Assembly: GCA_030142905.1 (NCBI GenBank)
Contig: JASJOG010000026.1
Span: 1,507,501 to 1,571,500 of the forward strand
Reading direction: 5' to 3'
Length of the DNA stretch: 64,000 bases
Source: Heliopora coerulea
Lineage: Eukaryota > Cnidaria > Anthozoa > Scleralcyonacea > Helioporidae
In this document: in pieces, positions 15,001 to 25,500 of the stretch
Numbering within the stretch: position 1 is the first letter of the stretch
Layout of the letters: each line of letters opens with the position of its first letter
The notes under the pieces: generated by a model
Databases searched by the model: none
Told to the model about the DNA's origin: nothing
The model's input: only the letters and a program-made list of their open reading frames with translations
Position numbers and translations under genes: made by a program

Positions 15001-15870
15001 GTGTGAAAATGGTCAAAAAGCAAAGGCTAACCCCTTTACTTTTTGGTGAAATTTTTCGACGTCTGAAATGATCTGAAATCTTCCTCTAAAATGCTTGAAA
15101 TAGTGGCAAAACTATATTATTCGGCCTAAACTTTCATATTTAAGGGTTATTTGGAAAGTTGTAAATTGGTGTGAAAATGGTCAAAAAGCAAAGGCTAACC
15201 CCTTTACTTTTTGGTGAAATTTTTCGACCTCAAAAATGATGGCAAATATTCTCCTAAAATGCCTGAAATAGTGGTAAAACTATATTATTCAGCGTAAACT
15301 TTCATATTTAAGGCTTATTTGGAAAGTTGTAAATTGGTGTGAAAATGGTCAAAAAGCAAAGGCTAACCCCTTTACTTTTTGGTGAAATTTTTCGACCTCA
15401 AAAATGATCTGAAATATTCCTCCTAAAATGCCTGAAATAGTGGTAAAACTATATTATTCGGCCTAAACTTTCATATTTAAGGGTTATTTCGAAAGTTGTA
15501 AATTGGTGTGAAAATGGTCAAAAAGCAAAGGCTAACCCCTTTACTTTTTGGTGAAATTTTTCGACCTCAAAAATGATCTGAAATATTCCCCAAAAATGCC
15601 TGAAACATTGCCAAAACTATATTATTCGGCCTAAACTTTCATATTTAAGGGTTATTTGGAAAGTTGTAAATTGGTGTGAAAATGGTCAAAAAGCAAAGGC
15701 TAACCCCTTTACTTTTTGGTGAAATTTTTGGACCTCGAAAATGATCTGAAATATTCCTCTAAAATCCCTGAAATATAGTCAAAACTATATTATTCAGCCT
15801 AAACTTTCATATTTAAGGGTTATTTCGAAAGTTGTAAATTGGTGTGAAAATGGTCAAAAAGCAAAGGCTA
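1..15870. repeat. 168 bp satellite array, left segment
   Basis: Head-to-tail tandem repeat with a period of about 168 bp: the GCAAAACTATATTATT landmark recurs at 1, 169, 337 and 505, and so on. Some units are 167 bp because GAAATTTTTCG is shortened to GAATTTTTCG. Constant parts are CTTTCATATTTAAGG, GTTGTAAATTGGTGTGAAAA and GGCTAACCCCTTTACTTTTT. Variation is concentrated in the stretch after TTTTTCGAC, in CGGCC versus CAGCG after TATTATT, and in AAAAAGC versus AAGAACC. The array enters from beyond the left edge, so its full length is unknown. I see no gene within it. The period is close to a nucleosome plus linker, as in many centromeric satellites; a centromeric role is inference. Confidence 0.97.
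15862..15870. repeat. Left copy of 9 bp target-site duplication (CAAAGGCTA)
   Basis: CAAAGGCTA ends the satellite on the left of the PLE and recurs at 17121-17129 where the satellite resumes. Removing one copy plus the insert restores an in-register monomer, which supports a real retrotransposition event. Confidence 0.85.
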
Positions 15871-16069
15871 AAATACACAACAACGGTAACTCCAAAAATC
15901 GATAACATATTTAATTTATTCGACGTTTCTACTAGGCTTTAGTCATCTTCAGGAATGCTGCTGGCTAACAGGTGGGGTCTACTTATATACAAATGACAAT
16001 CACGTGAAAACTATTAATAGAAAATGATGAGTTCTCGGGATGCTTTAGTCCCGTGGTTGAGCTGCGGTT
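15871..16069 (-). other. PLE 3' UTR and conserved 3'-terminal motif
   Basis: Sequence between the PLE stop and its 3' junction. On the minus strand, 15954-15921 reads CCTGAAGATGACT, a short loop, then AGTAGAAACGTCG. This is a small stem with a GAAACGTC tail that recurs near the ends of PLE-type elements. Related versions occur at 54383-54410 (minus) and near 60339-60385 (plus). It resembles part of a hammerhead-type core, but I cannot show a complete ribozyme. Confidence 0.6.
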
Positions 16070-17110
16070 TCAGGCGGCGGATTGCGAGCGCTTCCTTATA
16101 AAGCAATGTCGACCAGTGGTCGGCTTGTCAATAATTATACAGTTGTTAAGTATAAAGTCACATAAACTGATTTGTAAGATATCGTCCGGGTTTTGTTCGT
16201 CTACCGAAATTTGAAACAGAGATTTGATGTGCTGAAATTGTTCACAAGAATTGATGTGGTTGTGAATTTCAGAGTCAGGGCAAGTCGTGTGTTCTTTTAT
16301 TCTGGTAAAAAAGCATCTGTCTGTTTTTCCGATGTATGATTGTTGACAACGTGGGCAAGAAAAGCTATATACCACAGAACTTTGGTATTCTTTTGGTGTT
16401 TTGTCCTTGCACGACAAAAAACAGTTTGTGGTGGTGGTCTTCCAGTTGACAATTAATCGACAGGGACGTTTTATCAGGCGGAGGAGATTTTTCTTGAATT
16501 TACGGAGTAATGTAGTGCCACGTTTGCCAATATATGGTAGACAGAGCCATATTTTGGGGGGCTGTGAAGTTTCTTCTGTGGTCTGAGTAAGATCGTTAGG
16601 GTTAGGTGGGGTCCGGTCTGTGCTGAACGTTTTGATGAGTTGTGTGGACATACGTTTGGTGAACCCGTTCCATGACATAAGCTTTCGAATGTTTTGTATT
16701 TCATCCGTGAGTAGAGCTGTGTTGCTGCAAATCTTGTGGGCACGATGGATTAACGATCTGATCCAGGCGGTTTTTCGGGACCAGGGTGTAAAACTGGATT
16801 GATGGATGTACTGGCCGGTATCGGTACATTTGCGGAAAATTGTAGTACCAGACGAAGTTATTTTAATGTCTAAGAAGTGAACATCATTATTGTCCACGAA
16901 TTCTTCATGTGTAAATTGAATTTGGGGATGGTAACTGATGAGTTGTTCCAGGATGATGGGTATGTCGGTTGGTTTCGTGAGAACTAACGTGTCGTCAACA
17001 TAACGAACATAAATTTTAATTATATTGGCGTCTATTAGTTTCTTAACAATATCTTCTTCTAATGCAGTCATTGTTATGTTTGCAAGAGTTGGACCGAGCG
17101 GAGAGCCCAT
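16070..17110 (-). pseudogene. Penelope-like RT / GIY-YIG endonuclease ORF, truncated
   Basis: An open frame of 346 residues representing the C-terminal part of a PLE polyprotein. It opens with the RT motif MGSPLGPTLANI (residues 1-12) and has the catalytic YVDD at 37-40. Paired cysteines at 230/234 precede the endonuclease. The GIY-YIG signature appears as VVYSF (246-250) and YIGKT (259-263), with Arg270 and His274 in the expected helix. PLEs copy their RNA at a target nicked by this nuclease. The ATG shown is an internal RT methionine, not a true start, because the element is truncated just upstream. The last ~16 residues (TTGRHC onward) look out of frame: another minus frame over 16110-16020 reads LYKEALAIRRLKPQLN, a typical PLE tail. 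A single-base indel near 16115 is therefore likely. Not functional by itself. Confidence 0.9.
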
Positions 17111-17120
17111 GGCGGAGAGC

Positions 17121-17129
17121 CAAAGGCTA
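17121..17129. repeat. Right copy of 9 bp target-site duplication (CAAAGGCTA)
   Basis: Identical to 15862-15870; the satellite monomer continues directly into ACCCCTTTACTTTTT from here. Confidence 0.85.
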
Positions 17130-20100
17130 ACCCCTTTACTTTTTGGTGAAATTTTTCGACCTCGAAAATGATGGCAAATATTTCCCTAAAATGCCTGAAA
17201 TAGTGGTAAAACTATATTATTCAGCGTAAACTTTCATATTTAAGGCTTATTTGGAAAGTTGTAAATTGGTGCGAAAATGGTCAAAAAGCAAAGGCTAACC
17301 CCTTTACTTTTTGGTGAAATTTTTCGACCTCGAAAATGATCTGAAATATTCCTCTAAAATGCCTGAAATAGTGGCAAAACTATATTATTCGGCCTAAACT
17401 TTCATATTTAAGGGTTATTTGGAAAGTTGTAAATTGGTGTGAAAATGGTCAAAAAGCAAAGGCTAACCCCTTTACTTTTTGGTGAAATTTTTCGACGTCT
17501 GAAATGATCTGAAATCTTCCTCTAAAATACCTTGAAATAGTGGCAAAACTATATTATTCGGCCTAAACTTTCATATTTAAGGGTTATTTCGAAAGTTGTA
17601 AATTGGTGTGAAAATGGTCAAAAAGCAAAGGCTAACCCCTTTACTTTTTGGTGAAATTTTTCGACGTCTGAAATGATCTGAAATCTTCCTCTAAAATACC
17701 TGAAATAGTGGCAAAACTATATTATTCGGCCTAAACTTTCATATTTAAGGGTTATTTGGAAAGTTGTAAATTGGTGTGAAAATGGTCAAAAACCAAAGGC
17801 TAACCCCTTTACTTTTTGGTGAAATTTTTCGACGTCTGAAATGATCTGAAATCTTCCTCTAAAATACCTGAAATAGTGGCAAAACTATATTATTCGGCCT
17901 AAACTTTCATATTTAAGGGTTATTTGGAAAGTTGTAAATTGGTGTGAAAATGGTCAAGAACCAAAGGCTAACCCCTTTACTTTTCAGTGAAATTTTTCGA
18001 CCTCAAAAATGATGGCAAATATTCCCCTAAAATGCCTGAAACAGTGCCAAAACTATATTATTCAGCGTAAACTTTCATATTTAAGGGTTATTTCGAAAGT
18101 TGTAAATTGGTGTGAAAATGGTCAAAAAGCAAAGGCTAACCCCTTTACTTTTTGGTGAAATTTTTCGACGTCTGAAATGATCTGAAATCTTCCTCTAAAA
18201 TACCTGAAATAGTGGCAAAACTATATTATTCGGCCTAAACTTTCATATTTAAGGGTTATTTCGAAAGTTGTAAATTGGTGTGAAAATGGTCAAAAACCAA
18301 AGGCTAACCCCTTTACTTTTTGGTGAAATTTTTCGACCTCTGAAATGATCTGAAATATTCCTCTAAAATGCCTGAAATAGTGGCAAAACTATATTATTCA
18401 GCGTAAACTTTCATATTTAAGGGTTATTTCGAAAGTTGTAAATTGGTGTGAAAATGGTCAAAAACCAAAGGCTAACCCCTTTACTTTTTGGTGAAATTTT
18501 TCGACCTCAAAAATGATAGGAAATATTCCTCTAAAATGCCTGAAACAGTGGCAAAACTATATTATTCAGCGTAAACTTTCATATTTAAGGGTTATTTGGA
18601 AAGTTGTAAATTGGTGTGGAAATGGTCAAAAAGCAAAGGCTAACCCCTTTACTTTTTGGTGAAATTTTTCGACGTCTGAAATGATCTGAAATCTTCCTCT
18701 AAAATGCTTGAAATAGTGGCAAAACTATATTATTCGGCCTAAACTTTCATATTTAAGGGTTATTTGGAAAGTTGTAAATTGGTGTGAAAATGGTCAAAAA
18801 GCAAAGGCTAACCCCTTTACTTTTTGGTGAAATTTTTCGACCTCTAAAAGGATGGCAAATATTCCCCTAAAATGCCTGAAATAGTGGTAAAACTATATTA
18901 TTCAGCGTAAACTTTCATATTTAAGGGTTATTTCGAAAGTTGTAAATTGGTGTGAAAATGGTCAAAAAGCAAAGGCTAACCCCTTTACTTTTTGGTGAAA
19001 TTTTTCGACCTCAAAAATGATCTGAAATATTCCTCTAAAATGCCTGAAACAGTGCAAAACTATATTATTCGGCCTAAACTTTCATATTTAAGGGTTATTT
19101 GGAAAGTTGTAAATTGGTGTGGAAATGGTCAAAAAGCAAAGGCTAACCCCTTTACTTTTTGGTGAAATTTTTCGACGTCTGAAATGATCTGAAATCTTCC
19201 TCTAAAATGCTTGAAATAGTGGCAAAACTATATTATTCGGCCTAAACTTTCATATTTAAGGGTTATTTGGAAAGTTGTAAATTGGTGTGAAAATGGTCAA
19301 AAAGCAAAGGCTAACCCCTTTACTTTTTGGTGAAATTTTTCGACCTCAAAAATGATGGCAAATATTCCCCTAAAATGCCTGAAATAGTGGTAAAACTATA
19401 TTATTCAGCGTAAACTTTCATATTTAAGGCTTATTTGGAAAGTTGTAAATTGGTGTGAAAATGGTCAAAAACAAAGGCTAACCCCTTTACTTTTTGGTGA
19501 AATTTTTCGACCTCGAAAATGATCTGAAATCTTCCTCTAAAATGCTTGAAATAGTGGCAAAACTATATTATTCGGCCTAAACTTTCATATTTAAGGCTTA
19601 TTTGGAAAGTTGTAAATTGGTGTGAAAATGGTCAAAAAGCAAAGGCTAACCCCTTTACTTTTTGGTGAAATTTTTCGACGTCTGAAATGATCTGAAATCT
19701 TCCTCTAAAATGCTGAAATAGTGGCAAAACTATATTATTCGGCCTAAACTTTCATATTTAAGGGTTATTTCGAAAGTTGTAAATTGGTGTGAAAATGGTC
19801 AAAAAGCAAAGGCTAACCCCTTTACTTTTTGGTGAAATTTTTCGACGTCTGAAATGATCTGAAATCTTCCTCTGAAATACCTGAAACAGTGGCAAAACTA
19901 TATTATTCGGCCTAAACTTTCATATTTAAGGGTTATTTGGAAAGTTGTAAATTGGTGTGAAAATGGTCAAAAAGCAAAGGCTAACCCCTTTACTTTTTGG
20001 TGAAATTTTTCGACGTCTGAAATGATCTGAAATCTTCCTCTAAAATACCTGAAATAGTGGCAAAACTATATTATTCGGCCTAAACTTTCATATTTAAGGG

Positions 20101-22484
20101 TTATTTGGAAAGTTGTAAATTGGTGTGAAAATGGTCAAAAAGCAAAGGCTAACCCCTTTACTTTTTGGTGAAATTTTTCGACCTCGAAATGATCTGAAAT
20201 ATTCCTCTAAAATGCCTGAAATAGTGGCAAAACTATATTATTCAGCGTAAACTTTCATATTTAAGGGTTATTTCGAAAGTTGTAAATTGGTGTGAAAATG
20301 GTCAAAAAGCAAAGGCTAACCCCTTTACTTTTTGGTGAAATTTTTCGACGTCTGAAATGATCTGAAATCTTCCTCTAAAATACCTGAAACAGTGGCAAAA
20401 CTATATTATTCGGCCTAAACTTTCATATTTAAGGGTTATTTCGAAAGTTGTAAATTGGTGTGAAAATGGTCAAAAAGCAAAGGCTAACCCCTTTACTTTT
20501 TGGTGAAATTTTTCGACGTCTGAAATGATCTGAAATCTTCCTCTAAAATGCTTGAAATAGTGGCAAAACTATATTATTCGGCCTAAACTTTCATATTTAA
20601 GGGTTATTTGGAAAGTTGTAAATTGGTGTGAAAATGGTCAAAAAGCAAAGGCTAACCCCTTTACTTTTTGGTGAAATTTTTCGACCTCGAAATGATCTGG
20701 AAATATTCCTCTAAAATGCCTGAAATAGTGGCAAAACTATATTATTCAGCGTAAACTTTCATATTTAAGGGTTATTTCGAAAGTTGTAAATTGGTGTGGA
20801 AATGGTCAAAAAGCAAAGGCTTAGCCTTTACTTTTTGGTGAAATTTTTCGACGTCTGAAATGATCTGAAATCTTCCTCTAAAATGCTTGAAATAGTGGCA
20901 AAACTATATTATTCGGCCTAAACTTTCATATTTAAGGGTTATTTCGAAAGTTGTAAATTGGTGTGAAAATGGTCAAAAAGCAAAGGCTAACCCCTTTACT
21001 TTTTGGTGAAATTTTTCGACCTCGAAAATGATCTGAAATATTCCTCTAAAATGCCTGAAATAGTGGCAAAACTATATTATTCAGGCCTAAACTTTCATAT
21101 TTAAGGGTTATTTCGAAAGTTGTAAATTGGTGTGAAAATGGTCAAAAAGCAAAGGCTAACCCCTTTACTTTTTGGTGAAATTTTTCGACGTCTGAAATGA
21201 TCTGAAATCTTCCTCTGAAATACCTGAAACAGTGGCAAAACTATATTATTCGGCCTAAACTTTCATATTTAAGGGTTATTTCGAAAGTTGTAAATTGGTG
21301 TGAAAATGGTCAAAAAGCAAAGGCTAACCCCTTTACTTTTTGGTGAATTTTTCGACGTCTGAAATGATCTGAAATCTTCCTCTAAAATACCTGAAATAGT
21401 GGCAAAACTATATTATTCGGCCTAAACTTTCATATTTAAGGGTTATTTGGAAAGTTGTAAATTGGTGTGAAAATGGTCAAGAACCAAAGGCTAACCCCTT
21501 TACTTTTTGGTGAAATTTTTCGACCTCAAAAATGATAGGAAATATTCCCTAAAATGCCTGAAACAGTGCCAAAACTATATTATTCAGCGTAAACTTTCAT
21601 ATTTAAGGCTTATTTGGAAAGTTGTAAATTGGTGTGAAAATGGTCAAAAAGCAAAGGCTAACCCCTTTACTTTTTGGTGAAATTTTTCGACGTCTGAAAT
21701 GATCTGAAATCTTCCTCTAAAATGCTTGAAATAGTGGCAAAACTATATTATTCGGCCTAAACTTTCATATTTAAGGGTTATTTGGAAAGTTGTAAATTGG
21801 TGTGAAAATGGTCAAAAAGCAAAGGCTAACCCCTTTACTTTTTGGTGAAATTTTTCGACCTCTGAAATGATCTGAAATCTTCCTCTAAAATGCTTGAAAT
21901 AGTGGCAAAACTATATTATTCGGCCTAAACTTTCATATTTAAGGGTTATTTCGAAAGTTGTAAATTGGTGTGAAAATGGTCAAAAAGCAAAGGCTAACCC
22001 CTTTACTTTTTGGTGAAATTTTTCGACGTCTGAAATGATCTGAAATCTTCCTCTAAAATGCCTGAAACAGTGGCAAAACTATATTATTCAGCGTAAACTT
22101 TCATATTTAAGGGTTATTTCGAAAGTTGTAAATTGGTGTGAAAATGGTCAAAAACAAAGGCTAACCCCTTTACTTTTTGGTGAAATTTTTCGACCTCGAA
22201 AATGATCTGAAATCTTCCTCTAAAATGCTTGAAATAGTGGCAAAACTATATTATTCGGCCTAAACTTTCATATTTAAGGCTTATTTGGAAAGTTGTAAAT
22301 TGGTGTGAAAATGGTCAAAAACCAAAGGCTAACCCCTTTACTTTTTGGTGAAATTTTTCGACCTCAAAAATGATCTGAAATATTCCCTTAAAATGCCTGA
22401 AACAGTGCCAAAACTATATTATTCAGTGTAAACTTTCATATTTAAGGCTTATTTGGAAAGTTGTAAATTGGTGTGGAAATGGTC

Positions 22485-22514
22485 AAAAACTAAAGGCGTT
22501 AGCCTTTAGTTTTT
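22485..22514. repeat. Monomer with perfect 13 bp stem, 4 nt loop
   Basis: The left arm AAAAACTAAAGGC (22485-22497) and right arm GCCTTTAGTTTTT (22502-22514) are exact complements around the loop GTTA. Ordinary monomers have the same dyad as AAAAAGCAAAGG / CCTTTACTTTTT with one mismatch and a CTAACC loop. Here both arms have changed in matching fashion. Confidence 0.85.
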
Positions 22515-25500
22515 GGTGAAATTTTTCGACGTCTGAAATGATCTGAAATCTTCCTCTAAAATGCTTGAAATAGTGGCAAAACTATATTATTCGGCCTAAA
22601 CTTTCATATTTAAGGGTTATTTCGAAAGTTGTAAATTGGTGTGAAAATGGTCAAAAAGCAAAGGCTAACCCCTTTACTTTTTGGTGAAATTTTTCGACCT
22701 CAAAAATGATGGCAAATATTCCCCTAAAATGCCTGATGTAGTGGTAAAACTATATTATTCAGCGTAAACTTTCATATTTAAGGGTTATTTCGAAAGTTGT
22801 AAATTGGTGTGGAAATGGTCAAAAAGCAAAGGCTAACCCCTTTACTTTTTGGTGAAATTTTTTCACCTCGAAAATGATCTGAAATCTTCCTCTAAAATGC
22901 TTGAAATAGTGGCAAAACTATATTATTCGGCCTAAACTTTCATATTTAAGGGTTATTTGGAAAGTTGTAAATTGGTGTGAAAATGGTCAAAAAGCAAAGG
23001 CTAACCCTTTACTTTTTGGTGAAATTTTTCGACGTCTGAAATGATCTGAAATCTTCCTCTGAAATACCTGAAACAGTGGCAAAACTATATTATTCGGCCT
23101 AAACTTTCATATTTAAGGGTTATTTCGAAAGTTGTAAATTGGTGTGAAAATGGTCAAAAAGCAAAGGCTAACCCCTTTACTTTTTGGTGAAATTTTTCGA
23201 CGTCTGAAATGATCTGAAATCTTCCTCTAAAATGCCTGAAATAGTGGCAAAACTATATTATTCAGCGTAAACTTTCATATTTAAGGGTTATTTCGAAAGT
23301 TGTAAATTGGTGTGAAAATGGTCAAAAAGCAAAGGCTAACCCCTTTACTTTTTGGTGAAATTTTTCGACCTCAAAAATGATCTGAAATCTTCCTCTAAAA
23401 TGCCTGAAATAGTGGTAAAACTATATTATTCAGCGTAAACTTTCATATTTAAGGGTTATTTGGAAAGTTGTAAATTGGTGTGAAAATGGTCAAAAAGCAA
23501 AGGCTAACCCCTTTACTTTTTGGTGAAATTTTTCGACGTCTGAAATGATCTGAAATCTTCCTCTAAAATCCCTGAAATAGTGGCAAAACTATATTATTCG
23601 GCCTAAACTTTCATATTTAAGGGTTATTTGGAAAGTTGTAAATTGGTGTGAAAATGGTCAAAAAGCAAAGGCTAACCCCTTTACTTTTTGGTGAAATTTT
23701 TCGACGTCTCGAGAATGATCTGAAATCTTCCTCTAAAATCCCTCAAATAGTGGCAAAACTATATTATTCGGCCTAAACTTTCATATTTAAGGGTTATTTC
23801 GAAAGTTGTAAATTGGTGTGAAAATGGTCAAAAAGCAAAGGCTAACCCCTTTACTTTTTGGTGAAATTTTTCGACCTCAAAAATGATGGCTGAAATATTC
23901 CTCTTAAAATGCCTGAAACAGTGGCCAAAACTATATTATTCAGCGTAAACTTTCATATTTAAGGCTTATTTGGAAAGTTGTAAATTGGTGTGGAAATGGT
24001 CAAAAAGCAAAGGCTAACCCCTTTACTTTTTGGTGAAATTTTTTCGACCGTCTGAAATGATCTGAAATCTTCCTCTAAAATGCTTGAAATAGTGGCAAAA
24101 CTATATTATTCGGCCTAAACTTTCATATTTAAGGGTTATTTGGAAAGTTGTAAATTGGTGTGAAAATGGTCAAGAACCAAAGGCTAACCCCTTTACTTTT
24201 TGGTGAAATTTTTCGACCTCAAAAATGATGGCAAATATTCCCTTAAAATGCCTGAAACAGTGCCAAAACTATATTATTCAGCGTAAACTTTCATATTTAA
24301 GGGTTATTTCGAAAGTTGTAAATTGGTGTGAAAATGGTCAAAAAGCAAAGGCTAACCCCTTTACTTTTTGGTGAAATTTTTCGACGTCTGAAATGATCTG
24401 AAATCTTCCTCTAAAATCCCTGAAATAGTGGCAAAACTATATTATTCGGCCTAACTTTCATATTTAAGGGTTATTTGGAAAGTTGTAAATTGGTGTGAAA
24501 ATGGTCAAAAAGCAAAGGCTAACCCCTTTACTTTTTGGTGAAATTTTTCGACGTCTGAAATGATCTGAAATCTTCCTCTAAAATGCTTGAAATAGTGGCA
24601 AAACTATATTATTCGGCCTAAACTTTCATATTTAAGGGTTATTTCGAAAGTTGTAAATTGGTGTGAAAATGGTCAAAAAGCAAAGGCTAACCCCTTTACT
24701 TTTTGGTGAAATTTTTCGACCTCAAAAATGATGGCAAATATTCCCTTAAAATGCCTGAAACAGTGCCAAAACTATATTATTCAGCGTAAACTTTCATATT
24801 TAAGGGTTATTTCGAAAGTTGTAAATTGGTGTGAAAATGGTCAAAAAGCAAAGGCTAACCCCTTTACTTTTTGGTGAAATTTTTCGACGTCTGAAATGAT
24901 CTGAAATCTTCCTCTAAAATGCTTGAAATAGTGGCAAAACTATATTATTCGGCCTAAACTTTCATATTTAAGGGTTATTTCGAAAGTTGTAAATTGGTGT
25001 GAAAATGGTCAAAAAGCAAAGGCTAACCCCTTTACTTTTTGGTGAAATTTTTCGACGTCTGAAATGATCTGAAATCTTCCTCTAAAATGCTTGAAACAGT
25101 GGCAAAACTATATTATTCGGCCTAAACTTTCATATTTAAGGGTTATTTCGAAAGTTGTAAATTGGTGTGAAAATGGTCAAAAAGCAAAGGCTAACCCCTT
25201 TACTTTTTGGTGAATTTTTCGACGTCTGAAATGATCTGAAATCTTCCTCTAAAATGCTTGAAATAGTGGCAAAACTATATTATTCGGCCTAAACTTTCAT
25301 ATTTAAGGGTTATTTGGAAAGTTGTAAATTGGTGTGAAAATGGTCAAGAAGCAAAGGCTAACCCCTTTACTTTTTGGTGAAATTTTTCGACCTCAAAAAT
25401 GATGGCAAATATTCCCCTAAAATGCCTGATGTAGTGGTAAAACTATATTATTCAGCGTAAACTTTCATATTTAAGGCTTATTTGGAAAGTTGTAAATTGG

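Larger units (their letters stand above)
15871..17120 (-). mobile_element. 5'-truncated Penelope-like element inserted in the satellite
   Basis: A 1250 bp island of non-satellite sequence, read on the minus strand. The right edge (17120) falls within the reverse transcriptase coding region, so the 5' half of the element is missing, as expected from incomplete reverse transcription. The left edge (15871) is the 3' end. It keeps the end of the RT, the GIY-YIG endonuclease and about 200 bp of 3' UTR. The 9 bp duplication CAAAGGCTA flanks both sides. The satellite is in the same phase on either side, so the element inserted after the array formed. Confidence 0.92.

Noticed and set aside
16401..16802. 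Plus and minus small frames within the PLE
   Set aside because: Other-frame shadows of the RT/GIY-YIG open frame.
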